DNA of 64,000 nucleotides from Micromonospora sp. FIMYZ51 (GCF_038246755.1 NZ_CP134706.1:2294001-2358000); one strand, 5' to 3'; positions 7,903 to 16,888 are shown, counted from the first letter of the stretch. Notes: generated from the sequence alone by a model not told the origin. Program-made: numbers and translations.

Positions 7903-10428
7903 TCAGCGCCGCCGGCCGACCGACCGGGTCGGCGGTGCCGTGGTCGGGTCCTCCGGCCACGGGTGGCGCGGATAGCGGCCACGTAGTTCGGCCCGGACCT
8001 GCCGGTAGCCGGTGCGCCAGAACGACCCGAGGTCGGCGGTGACCGCCACGGGTCGCCCCGCCGGAGAGAGCAGGTGCAGCAGCACCGGCACCCGACCACC
8101 GGCGATCCGGGGCGCCACCGCCCAACCGAAGGTCTCCTGGAGTTTGACCGCGAGCACCGGCGCGGCCGGATCGGCGTAGTCCACCCGGATCCGGGAGCCG
8201 CTGGGCACGGTGATCCGTTCCGGGGCCAGCTCGTCCAGCCGCCCCGCAAGTGACCAGGGCAGCAGGCGGCGCAGCGCGCCGGCCACGTCGATCCGGGCCA
8301 GGTCCGCGCGGCGGCGCGCGGTGGCCAGCTCCGGGCCGAGCCAGTCGGGCGCACCGGCAAGCAGCGCCGCGTCGGAAACGTCCGGCCAGTCCGCGCCGAG
8401 CGCCTGCCGGCAGAACGCCAGCCGTTCGCGCAGCGCCCGCGCCGCCGGGGTCCAGGTCAGCAGGTCGAGACCGACGCTACGCAGGCCGGTCAGCAGGGCG
8501 GCGGCGACCTCGGCCGGCGCGGGCCGCGACAGCGGGCGCTCGACCAGCTCGATCGCGCCCAGTCGGGTCACCTCCCGGGCCAGCACGTCGGTACCGGACC
8601 AGGCCACCTCCCGGACGGTCCGCAGCGACGGCGCGCCGACCTCGCGGGCGGTCGCCTCGTCGAGCACGGCGGCGAGCCGGATCCGGGCGGTCGGTGCGCC
8701 GGGGGAGCGGTCCGCCACCGCCACGGCCAGCCAGTCGGCACCGGCCAGCGCCGAGCCCGCCGCCAGCTCCGCCGCGGTCCCACCGCTCATCAGGTACGCC
8801 GAGCCGCCCGGCCGTCGGGACCGGGCCAGCCGTTCCGGGTACGCCAGCCCGACCAGCAGCCCGGCGGCGAGGTCATCGGGCAGCGGCAGTTCCCTCGCCG
8901 TCCCCGGGTCGGGCTCCCCGGCGGCGGGTAGGGCGGCCCGCAGCCGGCGTACCTCGGCCCGCCAGCGGGCGGTCGCGGCGGGATCGGTGCCGGCGCGTAG
9001 CCGGCGCCAGGCGGCGGCGATGTCGTCGCCGGGGCGGGCCACTGACTCGTCGGCGAGCAGCGCCACCACCTCGGCGGCCCGTTCCGCACCCACCCGCCGG
9101 GCGCCGTCGAGCAGCGCCCGGGCCAGCCGGGGAGGTGCCCCGGCGGCGGCGATCGCCCTGCCCCGGGCGGTGATCCGGCCGTCCGCGTCGAGGGCGCCCA
9201 GGGTGCGCAACGTCTGCCGGGCCACAGTCATGGCCGCTGCCGGCGGCGGATCGGGCAGGGCGAGCCCGGCACCGTCGGGTGCGCCCCAGGCGGCCAGCTC
9301 CAGGGCGAAGCCGGTGAGGTCGGCGGCGGCGATCTCCGGCTCCGGCTGGGCCGGCAGCCGCTCGTGCCCGGCCTCCGACCAGCAGCGGTAGACGTGGCCG
9401 GGTGCCTCCCGCCCGGCCCGGCCGGCCCGCTGGGTGGCTGCCGCCCGGGACACCGGCACGGTGACCAGCGCGCCCAGCCCGCGGGCCAGGTCCAGCCGGG
9501 CGACCCGGGACAGCCCGGCATCCACCACCGTCCGCACGCCCGGCACGGTCAGGCTGCTCTCCGCCACCGCGGTGGCCAGCACCACCCGTCGCCGTGCGCC
9601 CGGTCGCAGGGCGGCATCCTGTTCGGCGCCGTCCTGCCGGCCGTGCAACCGCAGCACGTCGACGCCGTCGTCGCGCAGGTCGGCCAGCCGGCCGGCGACG
9701 GTGGCGATCTCGCCGACCCCGGGCAGGAAGACCAGCAGGTCTCCGGTGCGTTCGCGCAGCGCCCGCCGGACCGTGGCCGCCACGTGGTCGAGCAGGCCCC
9801 GGTCCACCGGGCCGGCGCCGGGCGGCGGCACCGGCCGGGCCGGCGGCGCCCAGATCCGGGTCACCGGATGCAGGGCCGCCGTGGCGTGGATGATCGGCGC
9901 GGGCGTGGTGCCGCCGAGCAGGGCGGCGAAGCGGTCGGCCTGCGGGGTCGCGGACATCGCCAGCAGCCGGAGGTCCGGCCGCAGCGCGGCGCGGGCCTCC
10001 ACCGTGAAGGCGAGCGCGAGGTCGGCGTCGAGTTGCCGCTCGTGGACCTCGTCGAGCAGCACCGCGCCGACGCCGGCCAGTTCGGGATCGTGGTGCAGCC
10101 GACGGACCAGCAGGCCGGTGGTGACCACCTCGACGCGGGTGCGGCTGCCGGTCCGGCGCTCACCGCGTACCGCGTAGCCCACCTGGTCGCCGACCCGCCC
10201 GCCGAGCAGGGCCGCCATCCGTCGGGCCGCGGCGCGGGCGGCCACCCGGCGGGGCTGGGCGACGATCACCCGCCCGTCGACCGCGTCGGCCACCGCGAGC
10301 GGCGCGAGGGTGGTCTTGCCGGTGCCCGGCGGTGCGACCAGGACGGCGGCGCCGGCCGAGCGGAGTGCCGACAGCACCGCCGGCAGCACCGGCCGGACCG
10401 GCAGGTCGAGGGGCACGTCCGAGAGCAC
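7903..10428 (-). CDS. hrpB: ATP-dependent helicase HrpB
   Basis: 841-aa DEAH/RHA-family helicase of the HrpB type. The N-terminal RecA core carries Walker A APPGTGKTTLAP, the DEVH box LLDEVHERQLDADLAL, the SATPQ motif III and motif VI TQRAGRAGR; the C-terminal HrpB domain contains DELAPERI and the FWRTGYRQVRAELRGRYPRHPWPEDP ending segment in parts. GTG 10428 (VLSDVPLDLPVR) is selected because GGGAG precedes it and the alternative start at 10524 would run into a repeat region. Cellular role is unclear in bacteria; knockouts are usually viable. Confidence 0.9.
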   Translation of the reverse strand: MLSDVPLDLPVRPVLPAVLSALRSAGAAVLVAPPGTGKTTLAPLAVADAVDGRVIVAQPRRVAARAAARRMAALLGGRVGDQVGYAVRGERRTGSRTRVEVVTTGLLVRRLHHDPELAGVGAVLLDEVHERQLDADLALAFTVEARAALRPDLRLLAMSATPQADRFAALLGGTTPAPIIHATAALHPVTRIWAPPARPVPPPGAGPVDRGLLDHVAATVRRALRERTGDLLVFLPGVGEIATVAGRLADLRDDGVDVLRLHGRQDGAEQDAALRPGARRRVVLATAVAESSLTVPGVRTVVDAGLSRVARLDLARGLGALVTVPVSRAAATQRAGRAGREAPGHVYRCWSEAGHERLPAQPEPEIAAADLTGFALELAAWGAPDGAGLALPDPPPAAAMTVARQTLRTLGALDADGRITARGRAIAAAGAPPRLARALLDGARRVGAERAAEVVALLADESVARPGDDIAAAWRRLRAGTDPAATARWRAEVRRLRAALPAAGEPDPGTARELPLPDDLAAGLLVGLAYPERLARSRRPGGSAYLMSGGTAAELAAGSALAGADWLAVAVADRSPGAPTARIRLAAVLDEATAREVGAPSLRTVREVAWSGTDVLAREVTRLGAIELVERPLSRPAPAEVAAALLTGLRSVGLDLLTWTPAARALRERLAFCRQALGADWPDVSDAALLAGAPDWLGPELATARRRADLARIDVAGALRRLLPWSLAGRLDELAPERITVPSGSRIRVDYADPAAPVLAVKLQETFGWAVAPRIAGGRVPVLLHLLSPAGRPVAVTADLGSFWRTGYRQVRAELRGRYPRHPWPEDPTTAPPTRSVGRRR

Positions 10429-10479
10429 GGCCCAGTCTCCCACCGGGCCCGGTGGGGCCGGACCCGCCGGGGTCGGGAT

Positions 10480-10575
10480 CGGTCGGTCAGCGGGAGGCTG
10501 GCGAGGAAGGTGTGCCAGCCCCACCCGGTCTGAGTCGGTCAGTCAGCGGGGAGGCTGGCGAGGAAGGCGTGCCAG
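10480..10575. repeat. Duplicated 3' end of the DUF397 gene
   Basis: The block 10536-10575, which contains the stop codon and last codons of the DUF397 gene, recurs with one base missing and two substitutions at 10480-10518. The spacing is about 56 bp. The outer copy lies in the gap before hrpB and has no coding role. Confidence 0.85.
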
Positions 10576-10730
10576 GCCGACGCCGGGAAGGCCAGGACCG
10601 GGCCCCGGCGATCCTTGCTGTCCCGGACCGCGACCCCACCGCCGACGATGGCGACCTCGACGCAGTTGCCGTTGCCCACACTGCGCGTACTGGTACGCCA
10701 CTTCGCCCCGGAGAGGTCGAGCGCGGTCAT
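10539..10730 (-). CDS. DUF397 domain protein (partner of the XRE regulator)
   Basis: 63-aa protein typical of DUF397: LSGAKWRTSTRSVGNGNCVEVA, then VAVRDSKDRRGPVLAFPASAWHAFLA. These small proteins are almost always encoded next to an XRE/DUF5753 regulator, as here, and in Streptomyces such pairs act in development or as a toxin-antitoxin-like module (Scr1/Scr2). ATG 10730 has a GGGGA upstream and gives the usual family length. A GTG at 10778 would overlap the regulator's stop as GTGA and cannot be excluded, as it suggests translational coupling. Confidence 0.9.
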   Translation of the reverse strand: MTALDLSGAKWRTSTRSVGNGNCVEVAIVGGGVAVRDSKDRRGPVLAFPASAWHAFLASLPAD

Positions 10731-10774
10731 CGCGATCCCCTTCGTCGTAACCGAAAGTGACCGCGTGGCAGCGG

Positions 10775-11617
10775 TCACGTAAAGTAGCGAGAAGCTTCTT
10801 TCAGGCGGACCAGGGACGCCGCCGGATCGAGCGCCAGGCGACGCAGCCTCTCGTGCACAAGGCTATACGAGCGCACCTGCGCGACCTCCTCCAGTGCCAG
10901 TCCTGTCGTGAGATTTTCCAGGTAAACCACGGCGGCGTCGGCGGCGTCGGCAAAGGTGAGGAGGACGTACGGCGAATTCAGCGCAGGATGTCCACCGGCA
11001 CTGAACGGAAGTACTTGAATCGTGACGTTCGGTAGCTGAGCGACGGTCTCCAGATGGGACAGTTGGTCGGCCATGACGGCCCGATCACTCACGGGACGTA
11101 ACAACACCGCCTCGTTCAGCACCACCGACAACTCGACCGGACTGTCCCCGCGCAGCACGTCCTGCCGGCGCAGCCGGGCGGCCACCTTGCGGTCCAGGCC
11201 GTCCTCGCCCGCGGTCAGCCGGTAGACCTCCCGGGCGTACGCCTCGGTCTGCAACAGGCCCGGCACCGCCTCGGCCTCGTAGGTGCGCAGGGTGGCGGCC
11301 TCGGCCTCCAGTCCGACGTAGAACTCGAACCACTCCGGCAGTACGTCGCTGTAGTGCTGCCACCAGCCGCGTTGTTGCGCACCGCGGGCGATCTCGATGA
11401 GCGCCTCGGCGTCGTTGCCGGTGACCTGGTACAGCGCCAGCGCGGCGCGTACGTCCCGTGGCTTGATGCCGATCTGGGCGTTCTCGATGCGGGACAGGTT
11501 GCTCTTGGACATGTCCAGTTGCCGGGCGGCGACATCCAGGGTCATCCCGGCGCGCTCGCGCAACTGGCGGAGTTCCCGGGCGATGCGGCGGCGGCGGACG
11601 GTGGGGCTCGCGGTCAC
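10775..11617 (-). CDS. XRE-family regulator with DUF5753 (Scr1 antitoxin-like)
   Basis: 280-aa DNA-binding regulator. Residues 10-70 form a helix-turn-helix of Xre/HTH_31 type (LRQLRERAGMTLDVAARQ followed by LDMSKSNLSRIENAQIG); residues about 90-270 form the DUF5753 domain (YVGLEAEAATLRTYEAEAVP, then GLLQTEAYARE). Together with the adjacent DUF397 gene it makes the standard actinomycete two-gene module. It is likely autoregulated, but I cannot identify an operator. GTG 11617 is the only reasonable start. Specific target genes are unknown. Confidence 0.92.
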   Translation of the reverse strand: MTASPTVRRRRIARELRQLRERAGMTLDVAARQLDMSKSNLSRIENAQIGIKPRDVRAALALYQVTGNDAEALIEIARGAQQRGWWQHYSDVLPEWFEFYVGLEAEAATLRTYEAEAVPGLLQTEAYAREVYRLTAGEDGLDRKVAARLRRQDVLRGDSPVELSVVLNEAVLLRPVSDRAVMADQLSHLETVAQLPNVTIQVLPFSAGGHPALNSPYVLLTFADAADAAVVYLENLTTGLALEEVAQVRSYSLVHERLRRLALDPAASLVRLKEASRYFT

Positions 11618-11732
11618 CCTCCGAGTCTGTCATGGGAATAAGTGCAGGTCGCATCAGCACGGAGTGCAACCGCCAAAAACGGGAGTTGCGTTGCAGTAGC
11701 GCTCGGTGCATCCTTTCCCGGGTTAGCGATCA

Positions 11733-12383
11733 ATGGACGGCGGCCGGGGAGGACGTTTGCTCATCGCCGACGAGTTCTTCCTGATCGCGCACAACGACAC
11801 CCGGGGCAAGGCGAAGCTGCACCCGGCGGCGACCGGTCTCGGTCTGGCTGCCGGACTCCTCGGCGAGCTTGTCCTCTATGGACATATCACTGTCGAGGCT
11901 GCGCAGGTCAGCGTGATCGACCGCCGTCCACCGGCCGACGCGCTGGCGCACACCGTACTGGACCAACTGATCGGCGAGGCCCAGCACCAGGCGGTGCGGA
12001 CCTGGCTCAGCTTCCTCGCCCAGACCTCGGTGGCCTCGGTGGGGGAGCGGTTGGCCCGGGCCGGCGTGCTGCGCCGGCAGGAGACCCGGCGGTTGCTGCG
12101 GACCACCGTCACGTACCTGCCGATCGACCTCAACGTGGCCGCCTGGCCGGCCACCCGCCTGCGGGCGGTGCTGGAACGGGCCGAGCCGCCAAGCGTGCCG
12201 GACGCGCTGCTGCTCGGCCTGGTCGCCGCCGCCGGGCTGACCCGCGAGGTGCTGTGGAGCGCGGGTCCCCGGGCCCACCACCGGCTCAACCTGATCGTCC
12301 CGGCGTTGCCGGCCCCGCTGAAGGAACTCGTGGCGCACACCGAGGCCGCCGTGGGTGCGGCCGTGCTGCGCGGCGCTCCCTGA
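11733..12383 (+). CDS. GOLPH3/VPS74 (GPP34) family protein
   Basis: 216-aa protein resembling eukaryotic GOLPH3, a PI4P-binding Golgi adaptor, of which actinobacteria have many unexplained homologues. Recognisable segments: LLIADEFFLIAHNDTRGKAK at the start, AAGLLGELVLYGHI, VRTWLSFLAQTSVASVGERL, and a long central helix region with LRAVLERAEPPSVPDALLLG. No transmembrane helix or signal peptide, so it is probably cytosolic or peripherally membrane-associated. It stands divergent from the XRE regulator and just upstream of the APC permease. Its bacterial role is unknown. Confidence 0.88.
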   Translation: MDGGRGGRLLIADEFFLIAHNDTRGKAKLHPAATGLGLAAGLLGELVLYGHITVEAAQVSVIDRRPPADALAHTVLDQLIGEAQHQAVRTWLSFLAQTSVASVGERLARAGVLRRQETRRLLRTTVTYLPIDLNVAAWPATRLRAVLERAEPPSVPDALLLGLVAAAGLTREVLWSAGPRAHHRLNLIVPALPAPLKELVAHTEAAVGAAVLRGAP

Positions 12384-12434
12384 TCCGGCACGCCCTGAAC
12401 CGGTACCCCCTCCTCTGATGAACCGGAGCAGTTC

Positions 12435-13964
12435 ATGTCCTCGACAGCGACAACCGACAGACCGAGCAACGTCTCCGAGGCGCTGGCCCGTGGGCGGCTC
12501 GGCGTGCCGTCGGTGGTCTTCTTCGTTCTCTCCGCGGCGGCGCCGCTGACCGTGGTCGCCGGTGTGGTCACCACCGGCTACGGGGTCGTCGGGGTGCTCG
12601 GCATCCCGTTGGCCTTCCTGGTGGTGGCCGCGGTACTGGCGCTGTTCGCCGCCGGCTACGTGGCGATGGCCCGCCGGATGGCAAACGCCGGCGCCTTCTA
12701 CGCGTACGTCACCCGTGGCCTGGGCCGCCCGGCCGGGGTGGGCACGGCCTGGGTCGCCCTGATCGCGTACAACGCCCTCCAGGTCGGCCTCTACGGCACC
12801 ATCGGCGCGGCGGCCACGCCGGTGCTGGACCGGCTGTTCGGAATCGAGCCACTGTGGTGGATCGTGGCGCTTGTGGCCTGGGCGCTGGTGGCGGTGCTCG
12901 GTCTGCTCCGGGTGGACATCAACGGGATGGTGCTGGCGGCGCTGCTCTGCGCCGAGATCGCCATCATCGTGGTGTTCGACCTCGGCCAACTGGGCAACCC
13001 GGCCGGTGGCAACGTCAGCTTCGCCGCGTTCTCCCCGGACAACTTCTTCGTACCCGGTGTCGGCGCGGTGCTGGTGCTGGCGATCCTCGGCTTCGTCGGC
13101 TTCGAGGCCGCCGTGGTGTTCAGCGAGGAGAGCAAGGACCCCAAGCGCACCGTGCCGATGGCCACCTACCTGTCGGTGGCGATCATCGCGGCGGTCTACG
13201 CGCTCTCCTCGTGGAGCATGACGGTCGCCGTCGGCCCGGACCGGATCGTCGAGGAGGCCGGCACCCAGAGCATCGACCTGATCTTCAACCTGGCCGGGGC
13301 GCAGCTGGGCGACACCATGCTCACCATCGGCCAGGCACTCTTCCTGACCTCGGTGCTGGCCGCCATGATCTCGTTCCACAACACCACCGCGCGGTACGCC
13401 TTCGCGCTGGGCCGGGAGCGGGTGCTGCCGGCGGTGTTCGGGCGGACCTCGCCGACCACCGGCGCGCCCCGGGCGGCCTCGCTGGCGCAGAGCACGCTCG
13501 GCCTACTGGTGATCATGCTGTACGCGGTGAACGGCTGGGACCCGGTCCTGCAACTGTTCTTCTGGCTGGGCACCAGCGGCGGCTTCGGCGTCCTGCTGCT
13601 GATCGCGACCACCGCGGTGGCGATCATCACGTACTTCGCCCGCAGCAGCGAACCGGAGACGCTGTGGCGTCGGCTGATCGCCCCGGGCATCGCGGCGATC
13701 GCGCTGGTCGCGATCATCGTGCTGGCGGTGCAGAACTTCGCCAACCTGCTCGGGGTCGAACCGGACTCGCCGCTGCGCTGGCTCTTCCCGGCGGTCTACC
13801 CGGTGGCCGCGCTGCTCGGTGTGCTCTGGGCGCTGGTGCTGCGGCGCAACCGCCCCGACACGTACGCCCGCATCGGCCTGGGCGCGGAGAGCGCGGCGGC
13901 GGGCGTCGTGCCGTCGGCGCCGGTCGCCGAGCCGATGCCGGTCACCACGGAGGTACGGCGATGA
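12435..13964 (+). CDS. APC-family amino acid permease
   Basis: 509-aa inner-membrane transporter with about twelve hydrophobic helices. The N-terminal LGVPSVVFFVLSAAAPLTVV and the conserved GFVGFEAAVVFSEESKDPKRT loop are diagnostic of the amino acid-polyamine-organocation superfamily; LFLTSVLAAMISFHNTTARY and FALGRERVLPAVFGR are also typical. It probably imports an amino acid or amine by proton symport; the substrate is not predictable. Its TGA overlaps the ATG of the GNAT gene (ATGA), so the two are translationally coupled and may act on the same compound. Confidence 0.9.
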   Translation: MSSTATTDRPSNVSEALARGRLGVPSVVFFVLSAAAPLTVVAGVVTTGYGVVGVLGIPLAFLVVAAVLALFAAGYVAMARRMANAGAFYAYVTRGLGRPAGVGTAWVALIAYNALQVGLYGTIGAAATPVLDRLFGIEPLWWIVALVAWALVAVLGLLRVDINGMVLAALLCAEIAIIVVFDLGQLGNPAGGNVSFAAFSPDNFFVPGVGAVLVLAILGFVGFEAAVVFSEESKDPKRTVPMATYLSVAIIAAVYALSSWSMTVAVGPDRIVEEAGTQSIDLIFNLAGAQLGDTMLTIGQALFLTSVLAAMISFHNTTARYAFALGRERVLPAVFGRTSPTTGAPRAASLAQSTLGLLVIMLYAVNGWDPVLQLFFWLGTSGGFGVLLLIATTAVAIITYFARSSEPETLWRRLIAPGIAAIALVAIIVLAVQNFANLLGVEPDSPLRWLFPAVYPVAALLGVLWALVLRRNRPDTYARIGLGAESAAAGVVPSAPVAEPMPVTTEVRR

Positions 13965-14554
13965 CGCAGCCGAGCGTCGAGCGACTCGACCTGCCGGACA
14001 CCCGCTGGGTGGCCGAGCGGATCGCCGAGGCGTTCCTGGTGCTGGACCAGCCCCGCTGGCTGGTGCCGGACGAGGCCAAGCGGGAATCGGTGCTGGCCGG
14101 GAACTTCGAGATCATCGTCGACCACGCGATGCGGCACGGCCTGGTGTTCGGCACCGGGGACCGGGCCGGCGTGGCGGTCTGGCTGCCGTCGGTCGGTGAG
14201 CCGCTGCCGCCGCCGGAGGACTACGACGCGCGGCTCGCCGCCGCCTGCGGGGAGTGGACGCCCCGCTTCGTGCACCTCGACGAGTTGTTCGACGCCCACC
14301 ACCCGCACGCCGACCACCATCACCTGGCGTTGTTGGCCGTCCGGCCGGACCGTCAGGGCCAGGGCGTCGGCAGCGCGCTGCTCCGCCACCACCACGCCTG
14401 GCTGGACGCCAACGGCGTACCGGGTTATCTGGAGGCGAGCAGCGAGACCAGCCGCGACCTGTACGCGCGGCACGGTTACCAGGTGTCCGAGCCGTTCCGG
14501 CTGCCGGACGGTACGCCGTTCTGGCCGATGTGGCGGGAGCCGCTCGCCGGCTGA
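13961..14554 (+). CDS. GNAT-family N-acetyltransferase
   Basis: 197-aa acetyltransferase. The acetyl-CoA binding motif A is clear (HLALLAVRPDRQGQGVGSAL, R/Q-x-x-G-x-G), followed by YLEASSETSRDLYARHGYQV, typical of enzymes that acetylate small amines. It overlaps the APC permease by 4 bases, suggesting modification of an imported amine or amino acid, but that is inference. A run of histidines (DAHHPHADHHH) before motif A is unusual and might bind metal. Confidence 0.88.
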   Translation: MTQPSVERLDLPDTRWVAERIAEAFLVLDQPRWLVPDEAKRESVLAGNFEIIVDHAMRHGLVFGTGDRAGVAVWLPSVGEPLPPPEDYDARLAAACGEWTPRFVHLDELFDAHHPHADHHHLALLAVRPDRQGQGVGSALLRHHHAWLDANGVPGYLEASSETSRDLYARHGYQVSEPFRLPDGTPFWPMWREPLAG

Positions 14555-14569
14555 TCCTGACCGCAGACA

Positions 14570-14607
14570 CGACGGTGGCCGGGTCCGACAGGACCCGGCC
14601 ACCGTCG
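14570..14607. terminator. Bidirectional terminator hairpin
   Basis: Perfect 17-bp stem (14570-14586 with 14591-14607; left arm begins CGACGGTGGCC) closing a GACA loop, between the convergent GNAT and sigma factor genes. Confidence 0.9.
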
Positions 14608-14617
14608 CCACCCCCTC

Positions 14618-15442
14618 CTAGTAAGTACCGTCGAGCTGGCCGCGCAGCTTGTTCAGTGCCCGGGCCAGCAGCCGGGACACGTGCATCTGCGAGACACCGA
14701 TCTGCTCGGCGATCTGCGACTGCGTGAGGTTGCCGTAGAACCGCAGCGTCAGGATCTTCTGCTCGCGCTCGTCCAGCGTGGCCAGCGCGGGGCCCAGGGC
14801 CACCCGCAGCTCGGCCAGCTCGAACTCGCTGTCCTCGCCGCCGAGCATGTCGCCCAGTTCGGTCGCCCGGTCGCCGTCACCGGTCGGCGTGGACAGCGAC
14901 ACCGCGTTGTAGGCGCGGGCGCCCTCCAGGCCCTCCAGCACCTCTTCCTCGGTGAGCTTGAGGTGGGCGGCGATGTCGGCCACCGTCGGCGAGCGACCCA
15001 GGGTCTGTAGCAGCGAGCTGTTCGCGTCGGAGATGGCCAGCCGCAGCTCCTGCAACCGCCGGGGGACCCGGATGTCCCAGGTGCGGTCCCGGAAGTGCCG
15101 CTTCAGCTCGCCGATGATGGTGGGGATCGCGTAGCCGGCGAAGTCGACGCCACGGGTGGGGTCGAACTTGTCGATGGCCTTGATCAGGCCGACGGCCGCG
15201 GTCTGGGCGAGGTCGTCGGTGGGCTCACCGCGCCCGCTGTAGCGGTGCGCGAGGTGGTTGGCCAGCGGCAGCCAGGCCTCGATCGCCCGGTCGCGCAGTG
15301 CGGCGCGGGACGGGTGCCCGGCCGGCAGTGCGGCCATCGCGTTCAGCAGATCGGTGGCGCTGTCGGAGAGCGCCCGCGGGTCGAGCTTGGGCACCGCGGT
15401 TGTCGAGGCGGTCGCCGGCTCGCTAATCGTTTGCGCGGTCAT
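14618..15442 (-). CDS. SigF/SigB-family RNA polymerase sigma factor
   Basis: 274-aa alternative sigma-70 factor of the stress/sporulation (SigB/SigF/SigG) group. Region 2: DDLAQTAAVGLIKAIDKFDP then RGVDFAGYAIPTIIGELKRH (core binding and -10 recognition). Region 3: GRSPTVADIAAHLKLTEEEV. Region 4: LTQSQIAEQIGVSQMHVSRL helix-turn-helix. Such factors recruit RNA polymerase to stress genes and are normally held by an anti-sigma kinase, which is not encoded next door. The PAS-GAF-SpoIIE-HATPase protein at 22-24 kb is the sort of partner-switching phosphatase that acts upstream of them. Confidence 0.93.
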   Translation of the reverse strand: MTAQTISEPATASTTAVPKLDPRALSDSATDLLNAMAALPAGHPSRAALRDRAIEAWLPLANHLAHRYSGRGEPTDDLAQTAAVGLIKAIDKFDPTRGVDFAGYAIPTIIGELKRHFRDRTWDIRVPRRLQELRLAISDANSSLLQTLGRSPTVADIAAHLKLTEEEVLEGLEGARAYNAVSLSTPTGDGDRATELGDMLGGEDSEFELAELRVALGPALATLDEREQKILTLRFYGNLTQSQIAEQIGVSQMHVSRLLARALNKLRGQLDGTY

Positions 15443-15735
15443 GGTGGTCCTCCCTGCACCTCGTCCGCGGATAAAGACGTGACGCTTTGGTTTAGTGGGG
15501 ATAGCCGTTCGGAAGTCACCATAGCCTGATCGTCTCCCAGAAATCTAGCCGAACGGACGATGTACTTAAGTTATTTTCGACCACGAAAGCGACAAAGCGG
15601 TATCTCCGTCGGCGGGAGGGGTGTCCGCACGGGCGGTCCGCCGGAGGTGACGGCGGCGGATTGTCATCTTTCTGTCGTTGTCCCGTGAGCGGGACCACCC
15701 GTAGCGTCACGGGCGGACCCCTACCCGGAGGCGCT
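15443..15735. other. Divergent intergenic region, sigma factor / acetoacetate decarboxylase-like
   Basis: About 293 bases, locally AT-richer around 15535-15600, which must contain the two divergent promoters. I could not assign boxes with confidence; no repeat or hairpin stands out. Confidence 0.4.
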
Positions 15736-16488
15736 GTGCTCGACCCTGCCGTCCCCCAGCTCGTGGTGAACTGCCGCACGCTCTACTTCAGCTGGCTGCC
15801 GGCGGACCCGGAGGCGGTGGCGGCGCTGGTCCCCACCGGGCTGCGCCCCCAGGCCGACCGGCAGGTCTTCCTGAACCAGTACGTCGTCGACGACGAGAGC
15901 CAGACAAGTGGCTTCGGCTCGTACTCGCTGGCCTACCTCGGGGTGACCCTGGCCGACGCGGACGCTCCCGACGGGGTGACCCCGGGCGGCTGGTGGACGC
16001 ACTACGTGACCTCGAGCGAGCTGGTGCGCGACTACGCTCTCGCCCGCGGTGCCCCCGCCCTGCCCGGCCGCACCACAATCGACGTGCGGCGGGACCTGGT
16101 GGTCACCGAGACCGACATCGACGGTGTGCCGGTGATCCGGACGCAGGTGCGCATCGGTGACACCGGGCACGCCGTGCACAACGGCCACCACCGCTACCTC
16201 ACCGCGCTGCACGGTCAGCTGGTCAGCAGCATCTATCCGGTGGTCGCCGAACCGGTGAACCCGTTCGAGATCGAGTCGGTGGAGTTCCTCGAGCCGGATC
16301 ATCCGATCTACGCGCTGCGGCCGGAGAACCCGCTCACCATCGCCTGGGGCTACTACGCCCCCCGCTCGTCCTTCGCGTACCCCGGTGGGCTGACGATCCT
16401 GGGTGAGCTGGGGCCCTCACCGGCCCCCGGCGGGCCGGACCCGCAGCGGTCGGCCGTCGGGATCGTGGGCCAGCCGACCGGTCGCTAG
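15736..16488 (+). CDS. Acetoacetate decarboxylase-like protein
   Basis: 250-aa protein of the acetoacetate decarboxylase-like fold. It begins with a lipocalin-like CRTLYFSWLPADPEAVAALV segment, followed by QVFLNQYVVDDESQTSGFGS and RTTIDVRRDLVVTETDIDG. GTG 15736 has GGAGG 5 bases upstream. The catalytic lysine of true acetoacetate decarboxylases is not evident to me, so the activity may be different (hydrolase-aldolase or dehydratase relatives exist). It stands alone between the sigma factor and a 42-aa ORF. Confidence 0.65.
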   Translation: MLDPAVPQLVVNCRTLYFSWLPADPEAVAALVPTGLRPQADRQVFLNQYVVDDESQTSGFGSYSLAYLGVTLADADAPDGVTPGGWWTHYVTSSELVRDYALARGAPALPGRTTIDVRRDLVVTETDIDGVPVIRTQVRIGDTGHAVHNGHHRYLTALHGQLVSSIYPVVAEPVNPFEIESVEFLEPDHPIYALRPENPLTIAWGYYAPRSSFAYPGGLTILGELGPSPAPGGPDPQRSAVGIVGQPTGR

Positions 16489-16703
16489 GGCCGGGCGCGC
16501 GGCCAGGCCGGCACCCGCCAGGCCGGGGCCGACCCGCCGACCGCCCCGGTGTGCTGTGTCACAGGCATCCGTGGCACGGCGAGGTTTCCGCTGGACCAGA
16601 CGGGTACTCAGAGGCCGGGTGGCACGTGCCGGTGCGGTGCGTAACCAGGTCCCAGCGCCAACGTCGCTGCCCTCCCCACATCGACGAGCGAGGAGGCCAC
16701 ACC

Positions 16704-16832
16704 ATGCCCGGCGAGACGACGAACTCCGTCACCGAGCACCGCGAGCAGGCGGTGGAGAGCGAGCGGGGGGCGCTGTTGGCCGTACTGGTGATGGTCCTGC
16801 TCGGCGTGGCCGGCATCTTCGCCGTCTCCTGA
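16704..16832 (+). CDS. 42-aa single-TM small protein
   Basis: Short ORF with a strong AGGAGG 7 bases before ATG 16704. The product has a hydrophilic acidic N-terminus (MPGETTNSVTEHREQAVESE) and one hydrophobic helix (LLAVLVMVLLGVAGIFAV) at the end. It is followed by a terminator hairpin, so it looks like an independent small transcript. No family recognised. Confidence 0.65.
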   Translation: MPGETTNSVTEHREQAVESERGALLAVLVMVLLGVAGIFAVS

Positions 16833-16856
16833 CCGGGCGACGGCCCGACGACCGGC

Positions 16857-16888
16857 GCGAGCCCCCCGGCCGGGGCCGGAGGGCTCGC
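16857..16888. terminator. Terminator hairpin between small ORF and pirin gene
   Basis: Stem of 15 bp with one mismatch (left arm 16857-16871 GCGAGCCCCCCGGCC, right arm 16874-16888) located between convergent genes. Confidence 0.75.
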
